Source: Magnetospirillum sp. (GTDB lineage Bacteria > Pseudomonadota > Alphaproteobacteria > CACIAM-22H2). From it: 64,000 nucleotides of DNA. The first letter of the stretch is position 1. Every line of letters starts with the position of its first letter. The notes beneath the pieces are model-generated. The model did not search any database and had not been told where the DNA came from. It saw only the letters and a list, made by a program, of their open reading frames with translations. Location: positions 180,570 to 244,569 of the forward strand of contig JAPZUA010000004.1 of assembly GCA_027532905.1 (NCBI GenBank), given 5' to 3'. Shown in pieces: positions 21,393-30,626 of the stretch. The position numbers were made by a program, and so were the translations under genes.

Positions 21393-22112
21393 CCGATTGG
21401 ACTTTTTGGCGGTATCCGGGTGCGCCGCAAAGGGAAGCAAACGCTCCCGACCGAACAAATGCAGGCGTTCGCCCCCCAGCATTAGCACGCGGAAGCGCGC
21501 ACGGCCGAACAGCCGTGCGATAGCGGGGTCCAGCACATCGAGCCCGCCCGCATAGGCGCCGAAGGCCGGCAGCACCATGCGCCGCCCGTCGAGCGCAAAA
21601 CAGGGTGCCGCGATTCGCCCGGCTTGCGTCGAAACGGCGGCTTTGGGGTGGAAATGCCCGACGATTTCGCCCGGCGCCAAGCCGCTTGGCGCCGCGGGCT
21701 CGTGGCGCAAAGCAAGCTTGTCTTCGACGACTTCGGACAGGACGCGCCCGCCAAAAGCAGGCGGGATCGCCGGATCGTGGTTGCCCACGACCCACACCCA
21801 ATCGTGGGCGGCGACAAGGCGTTTGAGCAACGCGGCGTCGTTCGCCGCCATGCGCGCCTCGGCGCGTATATCGTGGAACGAGTCGCCGAGGCACACGATT
21901 CGTGCGGGCGTGAATTTGCGAATGAGCCCCTGCAGCTTGGCAAGGCTCGCGGCCGAATCGTAAGGCGGCAGCAAGGTACGGCGGGCCGCGAACGCCGAAC
22001 CTTTTTCGAGATGCAGATCGGCCACCACGAGCGTGCGGCGCGCGGGCCAATAGAGAGCGCCCGACGGATCGGCGAACAACGGCGTTTCTTCGAGCGTGAG
22101 GCGCGCGTGCAT
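21390..22112 (-). CDS. pdeM: Ligase-associated DNA damage response endonuclease PdeM
   Basis: 240 residues with the metallophosphoesterase motifs VVADLHLEKGSAFA, CLGDSFHD, VVGNHDP and EIVGHFHPKA, which bind two metal ions. The C-terminal PAFGAYAGGLDVLD and phosphate-binding-like arrangement match PdeM (TIGR04123-type), a nuclease found beside an Lhr-type helicase, an ATP-dependent ligase and an exonuclease. Here only the helicase is adjacent, 10 bp upstream. The start ATG at 22112 is well placed. Confidence 0.9.
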   Translation of the reverse strand: MHARLTLEETPLFADPSGALYWPARRTLVVADLHLEKGSAFAARRTLLPPYDSAASLAKLQGLIRKFTPARIVCLGDSFHDIRAEARMAANDAALLKRLVAAHDWVWVVGNHDPAIPPAFGGRVLSEVVEDKLALRHEPAAPSGLAPGEIVGHFHPKAAVSTQAGRIAAPCFALDGRRMVLPAFGAYAGGLDVLDPAIARLFGRARFRVLMLGGERLHLFGRERLLPFAAHPDTAKKSNR

Positions 22113-22122
22113 TTCAAATTGC

Positions 22123-24597
22123 TCAGAACAAAGTCTGCTGCGGATCGTCGTCTTCGAAGCTCGCCTCGTCGATCAGCGCTTGGGCAGCGGCGGCATCGGC
22201 GAGCCATTCGTCGGGGGCGGAGCCTTGCACCGATTCGCGCCCCACTTCGAGCAGAATCGGCACCGCGAGCGGCGACACGCGGGCCAAGCTGCGATGCGAT
22301 ATGCGCCCGCGCGCGGCCTTCAGCACTTGGGCCAAGCGCACGAGATCGATCATGCCGGCATCGGCGTCGGCGCGTGCGGCTTTGAGCAATACATGGCCGG
22401 GCTGGTGCTTGCGCAATACGTCGTAGATGAGGTCGGACGAGAACGTCACCTGGCGGCCGGATTTTTCCTGGCCCGGATGGCGCCGCTCGATGAGGCCCGC
22501 AATCACCGCGACGTTGCGGAAGCTGCGTTTCAGCATCGAACTTTCGGCGAGCCATTCTTCGAGATCGTCGCCGAGCATGTCTTCGGCAAAAAGCTCGCTT
22601 GGCCGCTCGACATGTTTGGCCGACCACACTGCGATGGCGTAGTCCGACGCCACGAAGCCGATCGGCCGCAGGCCAGCGCGCGCCATGCGCCTTGTGAGCA
22701 GCATGCCCAAACTCTGGTGTGCGTTGCGGCCGGCAAAGCAGTAAGCCACCAGAAACCAGCGCCCGTCGCGCGGGAAGGTTTCGACGAGCAGCCCGGTGCG
22801 GTCCGGCATCTGGCTGCGCTTGCGCTGCAGATGCAGCCATTCGCGTATGTCGGCGGGAAAGCCTGCCCAAGCGGGCGGATCCTGCAGCAATTCGCGCACG
22901 CGCAACGCAAGCTCGCTTGTGAAAGGCATGCGCCCGCCCGCATAGACCGGCACTTTGGGCTGCTCGGCGGAGGCGGCTTTCGAAACCTCGAGCGTGCCGT
23001 CGCGCAAACCTTCGAAGCGCAGGATCTGGCCTGCAAACGCAAACGTGTCGCCGATCTCGAGGCCGAGCGCGAAATATTCTTCGATCGAGCCCAGGCGCTT
23101 GCCGCGCTTGAACGCGACATGCAGCATCGGCTCTTCGACGATGGTGCCGATATTCATGCGATATTGGCGCACGAACAAAGGATCGGCCACGCACCAATGG
23201 CCGGTCGCGTCGCGCACCAAGCGCCGATAGCGCTCGTAGCCTGCCAGCGCGTAGCCGCCAGTCGCGACATAGTCGAGGACCGCGTCGAAATCGGCGCGCG
23301 AAAGGTCGGCATAGGGCAGCGTCGCCACGGTCTGCGCGTAGGCCGCTTCTTGATCGAACGGGCCCGCGCACGCCATGCCCAGCAGGTGCTGGGCGAGCAC
23401 GTCCAACGCACCGGGCCGCTCGGGCAAGCGGTCGAGCTCGTCCGCCGCCACGGCTGCGATCGCGGCCACGCATTCGAGCATCTCGAAACGGTTGCCGGGC
23501 ACAAGCAATGCACGGCTTGCGTCGTCGAGCCGATGGTTCGCCCGCCCCAGGCGCTGCAGCAGGCGCGACGCCCCCTTGGGGGCCCCCACCTGCACGACGA
23601 GATCGACATTGCCCCAATCGATGCCGAGATCGAGCGAGGACGTGGCGACGACCGCGCGCAGCTTGCCCGCCGCCATCGCCGCTTCCACGCGCCGGCGCTG
23701 CTCGGCCGCAAGGCTGCCGTGGTGCAACGCGATCGCCAGATTGTCGTCGTTGAGCTTCCACAATTCGCGAAAACAGATCTCGGCCTGAGCGCGCGTGTTC
23801 ACGAACACGATCGCGGCACGCGCGTTTTTGAGCGCCATATAGACTTCCGGCAGCGCATGCACGGCCCCGTGGCCCGACCACGGCACGCGTGCGGCCGGAT
23901 TGACGATCGTGACCTGGGGCTTGGCGCCCGCTTCGCCGAGCACAATGTCGGCCGTGCTGCCAAAGCCCGCCGACAGCCAGCGTGCGAGCATCGGCGGATC
24001 GGCAACGGTCGCCGACAGGCCGACGCGCCGCGCGTTCGGCGCCAATGTCGCAAGCCGTGCCAAGCCCAGTGCAAGCAGATCGCCGCGCTTGGTGCCGGCA
24101 AGCGCATGCGCTTCGTCCACCACCACGCATTCAAGATCGCCGAATAGCGTACCCGCATCCGGATAGGAGAGCAGCAAGGCGAGCGATTCGGGCGTGGTCA
24201 GCAGAAGATGCGGCGGGTCGCTGCGCTGGCGGCGGCGCTTGGACGCAGGCGTGTCGCCGGTGCGGGTTTCGGCGCGAATCCCGAGGCCCATCTCGGCGAT
24301 CGGCACTTCGAGATTGCGGTGGATGTCGACCGCGAGCGCTTTGAGCGGCGAGATGTAGAGCGTGTGCAGACGCGGGCGTGGATCGGAAGCGAGATCCACG
24401 AGGCTCGGCAGAAACCCCGCCAACGTTTTGCCAGCCCCCGTGGGGGCCACGAGCAGCACCGAACGGCCTTCGCTTGCGGCTGCCAACAACTCGGCCTGAT
24501 GGCGGCGCAAACCCCAGCCGCGCGCAGCGAACCACGCGTCGAAGGGGGCTGGCAGCGTTTGCGGGGGCACGCGTGAGCCGGGGCTGATCGGCGTCAA
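22123..24597 (-). CDS. Ligase-associated DEXH-box helicase (Lhr family)
   Basis: 824 residues. Helicase motifs in order: LLVAPTGAGKTLAGFLPSL (Walker A), YISPLKALAVDIHRN, LLTTPESLALLLS, CVVVDEAHAL (box II), VGLSATVAD (III), FVNTRAQAE, VVATSSLDLGIDWG and LLQRLGRANHR (VI). A winged-helix plus Lhr C-terminal domain follows (VPVYAGGRMPFTSELALRVREL). This family works with PdeM in DNA repair. The start appears to be a TTG at 24597 in a TTGA overlap with the upstream gene. The partner ligase and exonuclease genes are not in the window. Confidence 0.92.
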   Translation of the reverse strand: MTPISPGSRVPPQTLPAPFDAWFAARGWGLRRHQAELLAAASEGRSVLLVAPTGAGKTLAGFLPSLVDLASDPRPRLHTLYISPLKALAVDIHRNLEVPIAEMGLGIRAETRTGDTPASKRRRQRSDPPHLLLTTPESLALLLSYPDAGTLFGDLECVVVDEAHALAGTKRGDLLALGLARLATLAPNARRVGLSATVADPPMLARWLSAGFGSTADIVLGEAGAKPQVTIVNPAARVPWSGHGAVHALPEVYMALKNARAAIVFVNTRAQAEICFRELWKLNDDNLAIALHHGSLAAEQRRRVEAAMAAGKLRAVVATSSLDLGIDWGNVDLVVQVGAPKGASRLLQRLGRANHRLDDASRALLVPGNRFEMLECVAAIAAVAADELDRLPERPGALDVLAQHLLGMACAGPFDQEAAYAQTVATLPYADLSRADFDAVLDYVATGGYALAGYERYRRLVRDATGHWCVADPLFVRQYRMNIGTIVEEPMLHVAFKRGKRLGSIEEYFALGLEIGDTFAFAGQILRFEGLRDGTLEVSKAASAEQPKVPVYAGGRMPFTSELALRVRELLQDPPAWAGFPADIREWLHLQRKRSQMPDRTGLLVETFPRDGRWFLVAYCFAGRNAHQSLGMLLTRRMARAGLRPIGFVASDYAIAVWSAKHVERPSELFAEDMLGDDLEEWLAESSMLKRSFRNVAVIAGLIERRHPGQEKSGRQVTFSSDLIYDVLRKHQPGHVLLKAARADADAGMIDLVRLAQVLKAARGRISHRSLARVSPLAVPILLEVGRESVQGSAPDEWLADAAAAQALIDEASFEDDDPQQTLF

Positions 24598-24983
24598 TCC
24601 CGGAAATCGACCAGCGCGTCGTCGAGATCGAGGCCGCTGCCATGTTCGCGAATGAGGAAGGCCGGCCGGTTCGAGATGATGCGCAGTTCCTTGTTGCCCG
24701 AACGCGGCAGGGGAATGCGCGCGTTTTTGCAGTAGCCGATCAGCGCCGCCGCGATCTCGGACTGCTTGAAGCTGCGCTCGACCTTGCCGCCGGAATCGCG
24801 CTCCATATGCAGCGTCATCGAGAAATCGCCCTCGTCGAACACCATGCGCGTGATCATGCCGACGGGCAGCGGCTTTTTCTGCAGCCGCACGAACGCGCCG
24901 ATCGCCTGTACCATTTCGCTTTCGCGGAAAAAGATGAGCCGGTATTCGGACATGCCGTCAGGCAGAGCGGACTTCTTTTTCAT
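24594..24983 (-). CDS. Small unknown protein A (paralogue of its upstream neighbour)
   Basis: 129 residues, no signal peptide, no membrane segment. I do not recognise a family. It shares a pattern with the gene directly upstream: EYRLIFFRESEMVQAIGAFV here against EYRCILFPWRDIREALVGF there; SEIAAALIGYCKNARIPLP against ETIAAALILQCKDRGVRLPL; and KELRIIS against KQVYLID. The pair therefore look like a tandem duplication. The start ATG at 24983 overlaps the upstream stop (ATGA), and its stop overlaps the helicase TTG start, so all are translationally coupled. A link to DNA repair is only inferred from this. Confidence 0.8.
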   Translation of the reverse strand: MKKKSALPDGMSEYRLIFFRESEMVQAIGAFVRLQKKPLPVGMITRMVFDEGDFSMTLHMERDSGGKVERSFKQSEIAAALIGYCKNARIPLPRSGNKELRIISNRPAFLIREHGSGLDLDDALVDFRD

Positions 24984-25345
24984 GCGACGTGCTTGACGAG
25001 TTCGAAAGCCAGAAACTCTTCGGTTTCGGGTCCGGCGATGTGCACCATCAGCGCCAGCCGCGTGTCGATCAGATAGACCTGCTTTTTGGATTTGAGCGGC
25101 AGGCGCACGCCGCGATCCTTGCACTGCAAGATCAGCGCTGCGGCGATGGTTTCGCGGTCGAAGCGGAAAATCTGCGGCCGCGGCGCTTCCTCGTAGGTCA
25201 GTTCGATGTCGATCTTTTTGGGGTCGACGACGAACGCGTCGGGGTCGCGCACCGGAACGGCCACGCCGCGCCGACGCTGGAACCCGACCAGCGCTTCGCG
25301 GATGTCCCGCCAAGGGAACAGGATGCACCGGTACTCGCTGGCCAT
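24980..25345 (-). CDS. Small unknown protein B (paralogue of its downstream neighbour)
   Basis: 121 residues starting ASEYRCILFPWRDIREALVG, alternating beta strands and helices, with KKIDIELTYEEAPRPQIFRF in the middle and KKQVYLIDTRLALMVHIAG near the end. No signal peptide. It aligns by eye along its whole length with the following gene. It appears to be first in the small minus-strand operon with protein A, the Lhr helicase and PdeM. No family known to me. Confidence 0.8.
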   Translation of the reverse strand: MASEYRCILFPWRDIREALVGFQRRRGVAVPVRDPDAFVVDPKKIDIELTYEEAPRPQIFRFDRETIAAALILQCKDRGVRLPLKSKKQVYLIDTRLALMVHIAGPETEEFLAFELVKHVA

Positions 25346-25432
25346 ACGGGCGTAATCGGCTCAAGGCAGTTGTGGACAATCACCTTCGATAGCCCATCGC
25401 GCTTGGCCGCGCAATCACGGTGCTGAAAACCG

Positions 25433-28400
25433 TCATTTTTGCGGGGCGGCGGCTGCAATTGCCTTTCGTTTCCGCGACATGCTGCGGACCACGACGTAGA
25501 AAACCGGCGTCAGGAACAAGCCGAAGATCGTGACGCCGAGCATGCCCGCGAACACGGCCGTGCCCAGCGACTGGCGCATTTCCGCACCCGGCCCGGTTGC
25601 CGTAACAAGCGGAACCACGCCCAGGATGAAGGCGAACGCCGTCATCAATATGGGCCGCAGCCGCAGGCGGCACGCCTCGACCACGGCTTCGACCGCGTCT
25701 TTGCCTTCGTTTTCGATCTGGCGCGCGAACTCGACGATCAGAATCGCGTTTTTCGCCGCCAAGCCCACCAACACGATGAGACCCACCTGCACGAGGATGT
25801 TGTTGTCGAGCCCGCGGATCATCACGCCCGCCAAGGCCGACAGCACGCTCATCGGCACGATCAGCACGATCGCGAACGGCATGCCCCAACTCTCGTACTG
25901 CGCGGCGAGGGCCAGGAACACGAACACGACGGCGAGAATGAAGATATACGTCGCCGTATTGCCGGTGAGCTTCTCCTGATAGGCAAGCTCGGTCCATTCG
26001 AGGCCAATACCGGCGGGCAGCGTTTCGCCCGCCACTTTCTCGATGAGCGCGATGGCCTGGCTCGAGGTGACGCCGGGACCGGCCGCCGCCTGGATCGGGA
26101 TCGACACGAACGCATTGTAGCGCTGCACGAGGTCGGCCCCGGTCGTGTCGCGAATATCGACGAGCGTGCCGAGCGGCACTAAGGCTCCCGTCGCCGAGCG
26201 CACGCGCAGGCGCGCAATGTCGTCGGTCGTGAGGCGGAACTCGCGGTCGGCCTGGGCGCGCACCTGGTAAACGCGGCCGAACGCGTTGAAGTCGTTGACG
26301 TAAGCCGTACCCAGATTGAACTGCAGCGTCTCGAAGATGTTGCCGATCGGCACGTTCAGGATCTGCGCCTTGGTGCGGTCGATATCGAGATAGATCTGCG
26401 GCGTGCTGGCCGAGAAAGAGGTGAACACGCCGACGAGGCCCGGCGTCTGGCGCAATTGCCCGATGAGCTGGTTGGCCGCCCCCAGCACGCGCACGACGTC
26501 GTTGCCGGTGCGGTCCTGCAGCTGCAGCTTGACGCCGCCTAGCGAGCCAATACCTGGCACCGAGGGCGGTGCAATCGCGATGATGAAGGCTTCTTGGATC
26601 TGCTGCATGCGCCCGAAGATCTGGCCGACGATCGCGTCCGAACTGAGGCCTGCCGGGATGCGATCGGCGAACGGTGTGAAGCCAGTGAAGATCACGGCCG
26701 CATTGGGCGCGTTCGTGAAGGTCGCCCCGGAGAAGCCTGCGAACGCCACCGCGTCTTTGACGCCCGGGGTCTGCTGCAGAATGCCCATCGCGCGTTTGAC
26801 GACGGCGTCCGTGCGCTCGAGCGAAGCGCCGTCGGGCAGCTGGATCGCCACGATCGCGTAGCCGCGGTCGAGCGGCGGGATGAAGCCCGTGGGCACGGCC
26901 GAGCCGATCCACACCGTGGCCCCGCCGAGACCGGCATAGATCAGAAGCATCAGCGCCTTGCGCCGCACGAGGACGCCCGAAAGCGCTGCGTAGCTGTGGC
27001 CCATCTTGTCGAAGCCGCGATTGAAGATCGAAGCAAAGCCGCTGCCGAGCCGCGCGATCGGATTCTTGGGCTTGTGGTGCGGATCGTGCGGCTTCAGGAG
27101 GATCGCCGCAAGGGCCGGCGACAACGTCAGCGAGTTGAAGGCCGACAGCACGGTCGCAACCGCGATCGTCGCGGCGAACTGACGGTAGAACTGGCCCTGT
27201 AGGCCGGGCACGAACGCCGACGGGATGAAGACCGCGCACAGCACGATCGAAATCGCGATCACGGCGGTTCCCACCTCGTCCATGGTTTCGTGCGCGGCGT
27301 CGCGCGGGCTCATGCCGTTGGCGATGTTGCGCTCGACGTTTTCGACGACGACGATCGCATCGTCGACCACGATGCCGATCGCAAGCACCATGCCGAACAG
27401 CGTGAGCACATTGAGCGAAAAGCCGAATTCGAGCAGCACCACGAAGGTGCCGATCAGCGACACCGGGATCGCCAGAATGGGAATGAGGGCGGCCCGCCAG
27501 CTCTGCAGGAACACGAGCACCACGAGCGCCACGAGCACGATGGCCTCGATCAGCGTCGTGTAGACCGCCGAAATCGACTCTTGGATGAATTCGGTCGGGT
27601 TGTAGACGACCTGGTGCTCGACGCCGATCGGGAAGTCGCGCTGCAACTCGATCATGCGCGCGCGGATCGCGTTGGCGGTGGCAAGCGCGTTCGAGCCCGG
27701 GCGCTGGAAGATCGCGAGCGCCACCGCGGGCTTGCCGTTCAGATACGAGTTGGTCACGTAGTCTTTGGCGCCGAGTTCGAGGCGGGCCACGTCGCCCACG
27801 CGCACGAGGCGGCCGTCGCCCGAATTGCGCACGATCACGTCGCGGAACTGGCGCAGATCTTCAAAACGGCCTTGCGTGGTGACCGCGATCTGGAACGCCG
27901 TGTTGGCGTCGGCCGGCGGCGTGCCGAGCGAACCGCCGGAGACCTGCACGTTCTGCTCGCGGAGTGCGCGCACCACGTCGCCCGCCGACAGGCCGTAGCC
28001 CGCGAGCTTGTCGGGATCCATCCAGATGCGCACGGCGTATTCGCGCGCGCCGAACACGATGAGATCGCCCACGCCCTCGATGCGCAAAAGCTGGTCGCGC
28101 ACGCGCAGCAGCGCGTAGTTCGAGATGTAGAGCTGGTCGTAGCTTTCGTCGGGCGAAAGCATGTGCACGACCATCATGAGGTTGGGCGAGCTTTTCTGCG
28201 TCGTGATGCCGAGGCGGCGCACTTCTTCGGGCAAACGCGGGGTCGCGATCGCCACGCGGTTCTGCACGAGCACGCTTGCCTGGTCGAGATTGGTGCCGGC
28301 CTTGAAGGTGATGGTGAGCGCCATCGAACCGTCGGCGGTGGCGTAGGACGACATGTAGATCATGTCTTCCACGCCGTTGATTTCCTGCTCGAGCGGCGTT

Positions 28401-28591
28401 GCGACCGTGGCGGCCACGGTCTGGGCGTCGGCACCCGGATATGCGGCGCGCACCACGATTGTGGGCGGGGCGATTTCCGGATACTCGGTCACCGGCAGGG
28501 CCGTGAAGGCGACCGAGCCCAGAATGACCATCACGATCGACAGCACCGAGGCGAAGATCGGATGGTCGACGAAAAAGTGCGTAAAGCGCAT
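25433..28591 (-). CDS. RND efflux pump inner-membrane transporter (HAE1/AcrB family)
   Basis: 1052 residues, full length for AcrB/MexB-type proton-driven drug exporters. The N-terminus FFVDHPIFASVLSIVMVILG is the first helix. Porter-domain stretches include LPVTEYPEIAPPTIVVRAAYPGA. The proton-relay aspartate pair of helix 4 is in LAIGIVVDDAIVVVENVER, and GLAAKNAILIVEFARQ and RLRPILMTAFAFILGVVPL mark the second half. It forms a tripartite pump with the adaptor encoded 43 bp upstream. No outer-membrane TolC-like gene is adjacent. Confidence 0.95.
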   Translation of the reverse strand: MRFTHFFVDHPIFASVLSIVMVILGSVAFTALPVTEYPEIAPPTIVVRAAYPGADAQTVAATVATPLEQEINGVEDMIYMSSYATADGSMALTITFKAGTNLDQASVLVQNRVAIATPRLPEEVRRLGITTQKSSPNLMMVVHMLSPDESYDQLYISNYALLRVRDQLLRIEGVGDLIVFGAREYAVRIWMDPDKLAGYGLSAGDVVRALREQNVQVSGGSLGTPPADANTAFQIAVTTQGRFEDLRQFRDVIVRNSGDGRLVRVGDVARLELGAKDYVTNSYLNGKPAVALAIFQRPGSNALATANAIRARMIELQRDFPIGVEHQVVYNPTEFIQESISAVYTTLIEAIVLVALVVLVFLQSWRAALIPILAIPVSLIGTFVVLLEFGFSLNVLTLFGMVLAIGIVVDDAIVVVENVERNIANGMSPRDAAHETMDEVGTAVIAISIVLCAVFIPSAFVPGLQGQFYRQFAATIAVATVLSAFNSLTLSPALAAILLKPHDPHHKPKNPIARLGSGFASIFNRGFDKMGHSYAALSGVLVRRKALMLLIYAGLGGATVWIGSAVPTGFIPPLDRGYAIVAIQLPDGASLERTDAVVKRAMGILQQTPGVKDAVAFAGFSGATFTNAPNAAVIFTGFTPFADRIPAGLSSDAIVGQIFGRMQQIQEAFIIAIAPPSVPGIGSLGGVKLQLQDRTGNDVVRVLGAANQLIGQLRQTPGLVGVFTSFSASTPQIYLDIDRTKAQILNVPIGNIFETLQFNLGTAYVNDFNAFGRVYQVRAQADREFRLTTDDIARLRVRSATGALVPLGTLVDIRDTTGADLVQRYNAFVSIPIQAAAGPGVTSSQAIALIEKVAGETLPAGIGLEWTELAYQEKLTGNTATYIFILAVVFVFLALAAQYESWGMPFAIVLIVPMSVLSALAGVMIRGLDNNILVQVGLIVLVGLAAKNAILIVEFARQIENEGKDAVEAVVEACRLRLRPILMTAFAFILGVVPLVTATGPGAEMRQSLGTAVFAGMLGVTIFGLFLTPVFYVVVRSMSRKRKAIAAAAPQK

Positions 28592-28634
28592 AGCGCGTAT
28601 GTCCTTTGATGCGGGCGCTTAGCGCGCCAGACGC

Positions 28635-29783
28635 TTAACGAGAAAGCGGAAGTTCGATCGTCTGCGCCGTCACGCGCCCGCCGGGGCGCACGCGCTGCAG
28701 ACCGACCACGACGATGCGCTCGCTGCCGTCGAGGCCGGTGCGCACGATGCGGTAGCCGTCGATGCGCGGACCCGGACGGATCAGCCGGATCGCGACCGAC
28801 CCGTCGTCGGCCACGACCCACACGAAACGCCGGTCCTGGTCCGCGCCGATCGCCTCTTCGGGGATCAGCACGGCTTTGTAGGGATTGGAGCCCGGCACCT
28901 GCACGCGGCCGAACAGGCCCGGCGTCAGCAGCCCGTCTTTGTTGGGGAAGGTAGCGCGCGCGCGCATGGTGCCGCTCGCAGGATCGATGCGGTTGTCGAG
29001 GAACTCGAGCCGCCCGATGCGCGGCATGTCGCGCTCGTCGAGCAGGCCTGCGCGCACGTCGAAACCCGCACCGGCGCGGCCCGATTGCTGCTCGCCCGCC
29101 TGCACGCGGCGCGTGTAGGCGATGTAGGAGCGTTCGTCGATGTCGAAATTCAGATAGATCGGATCGATCGACACGACCGTGGCCAGCAGCGTCTGGTCGG
29201 CCGTCACGAGATTGCCTTCCGAGACGAGCTTGCGGCCGATGCGCCCCGAAAGCGGGCTGCGGATTTCGGTGAAACCGAGATTGAGGCGCGCCGTTTCCTG
29301 GTCGGCGCGGAGAGCCGCAATGTCGGCCTGCGCCTGCTGGAAGGTCTGGCGCGTCTGCTCGAGCTGGCGCTCGGGTGCGGTCCCGCTGCGCGCCAGACGC
29401 TCGAAGCGCTCGAAATCGAGGCGTGCGAAATCGAGCCGAGTCTGGGCGGCGTTGACGGCCGCCGTCGTGCGCGCGAGCGTGGACTGGTAGAGGCGCTTGT
29501 CGATCACGAACAGGAGATCGCCTTCGCGCACGATCTGACCGTCGCGAAAGCGCACGGCTTCGAGATATCCGGATACGCGTGCGCGCAATTCCACCGCATC
29601 GGCCGCTTCGAAGCGGCCGGTATAGTCGTCCTGCTCGACGATTTCTTTGACGACGGGCTTGGCGACCGTAACCGGCGGGGCTTGCGGCGGCCCACCCTGC
29701 GCAAAAGCGCCCGGCGCGAAAGAAGTTTGCGCCCACAGAAAAGCCGCTGCCAGTGCGACCGCACCCAAAAAACGCTGCGCCAT
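28635..29783 (-). CDS. RND efflux periplasmic adaptor (membrane fusion protein)
   Basis: 382 residues from the ATG at 29783, which gives a proper signal peptide (RFLGAVALAAAFLWAQTSF, cut near AFAQ); an ATG 42 bases earlier is possible but poorer. Domains: barrel-sandwich/lipoyl halves (VELRARVSGYLEAVRFRDGQ and FTEIRSPLSGRIGRKLVSEG), a coiled-coil hairpin between them (about residues 90-160), then beta-barrel and membrane-proximal domains (DGLLTPGLFGRVQVPG). It links the RND transporter to an outer-membrane channel. First gene of the two-gene operon; a possible operator is upstream. Confidence 0.94.
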   Translation of the reverse strand: MAQRFLGAVALAAAFLWAQTSFAPGAFAQGGPPQAPPVTVAKPVVKEIVEQDDYTGRFEAADAVELRARVSGYLEAVRFRDGQIVREGDLLFVIDKRLYQSTLARTTAAVNAAQTRLDFARLDFERFERLARSGTAPERQLEQTRQTFQQAQADIAALRADQETARLNLGFTEIRSPLSGRIGRKLVSEGNLVTADQTLLATVVSIDPIYLNFDIDERSYIAYTRRVQAGEQQSGRAGAGFDVRAGLLDERDMPRIGRLEFLDNRIDPASGTMRARATFPNKDGLLTPGLFGRVQVPGSNPYKAVLIPEEAIGADQDRRFVWVVADDGSVAIRLIRPGPRIDGYRIVRTGLDGSERIVVVGLQRVRPGGRVTAQTIELPLSR

Positions 29784-29793
29784 AATCAAGTGC

Positions 29794-29845
29794 CCCCATG
29801 CCGAAATCGGTTGGCGCCGCTTCATTCAGCAGGCGCCACATGGGG
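29794..29845. repeat. Nested inverted repeats upstream of the RND adaptor gene
   Basis: Outer arms CCCCATG (29794-29800) and CATGGGG (29839-29845); inner arms TGGCGCC (29812-29818) and GGCGCCA (29832-29838). All are perfect. The structure starts 11 bp upstream of the adaptor ATG at 29783, so it could be a repressor operator or an mRNA leader hairpin that limits translation of the pump. No regulator gene is adjacent. Confidence 0.5.
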
Positions 29846-30011
29846 AACAGTTACGCGCGTTCGACGCTATTGTGCAAGCGCAGCAATTGCGAATTCTTGT
29901 CGCGTCCGCAAATAGTGGTAGCGACTTACCGATTGGCCGCAGGCCCAGTGGGGCTATCCCCGCCGCGCGCAAACCAGAGGCTGCAGCGCGGCGGGAACGA
30001 CAGCCGGAAGC

Positions 30012-30227
30012 TTAGTTCTTCTTGGGCTGTTCCTTGGCGGCGGGCGTACCCGTATGGGTGCCCGTTTCGGTCTTCTTGGCGTCGCCGGCTTTCGGCGCCG
30101 CCTGTGCCACAGACGGGGCTGCGACGGCAGGCTTTGCCGTCGGCTGCGCGGTCGGGGTCGTCTGCGCGAACGCGGCCGCCGGAACGGCCAGAGCGAGGGC
30201 GATGGCAAGAGCCGCAAACTTCTTCAT
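30012..30227 (-). CDS. Small secreted Ala/Pro/Lys-rich protein
   Basis: 71 residues. Signal peptide KKFAALAIALALAVPAAAFA, then a low-complexity mature part rich in Thr, Pro, Ala and Lys ending KEQPKKN. GGAG lies nine bases before the ATG at 30227. No conserved domain is apparent. It is probably a small periplasmic protein of unknown function. It stands alone between the RND genes and the next small gene. Confidence 0.65.
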   Translation of the reverse strand: MKKFAALAIALALAVPAAAFAQTTPTAQPTAKPAVAAPSVAQAAPKAGDAKKTETGTHTGTPAAKEQPKKN

Positions 30228-30375
30228 GGGATGTCTCCGCTTCGTGTCGAGCGACGGCACAATACCGTCGTCGCCAAGACAAAGCGCGAGAGGCATCGGC
30301 TATTCCGCGCGCAATTGCGGCATCATTGTGGAAAAAATCACCAACCACCGTCAGGCAAAAAGTCGCCCCTCGCCG

Positions 30376-30582
30376 TCAGGCGAAAAAGTCGTACGTCTTG
30401 CCTTGGCCGAACACGACAAGGTCGGGCGCATTGACGCGCGGTCCGTCGAAAAAACTTTTCGGCGTCCAAGGCTGGTTGTTGAAAGCGGCCACGAAGGCGC
30501 CGACCTGATAGCCCAGATCGAACTTGGCGGTTCCAGTCGAACTGGCGCCGACCCCGCTGCCCACTGCTCCAAGACCCGACAT
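30376..30582 (-). CDS. Small hypothetical protein
   Basis: 68 residues from ATG 30582 with GGAG ten bases upstream. Gly/Ser/Thr-rich start (SGLGAVGSGVGASSTGT), then AKFDLGYQVGAFVAAFNNQP and a polar, aromatic tail ending GQGKTYDFFA. No signal peptide. The composition looks protein-like, but I know no relatives. It lies downstream of the GGTAT palindromes and is divergent from the surface-antigen gene. Confidence 0.5.
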   Translation of the reverse strand: MSGLGAVGSGVGASSTGTAKFDLGYQVGAFVAAFNNQPWTPKSFFDGPRVNAPDLVVFGQGKTYDFFA

Positions 30583-30626
30583 TCTCGACGGTCTCCGCAT
30601 GAAATCCGAGCGTTTCTCGCCCAACA

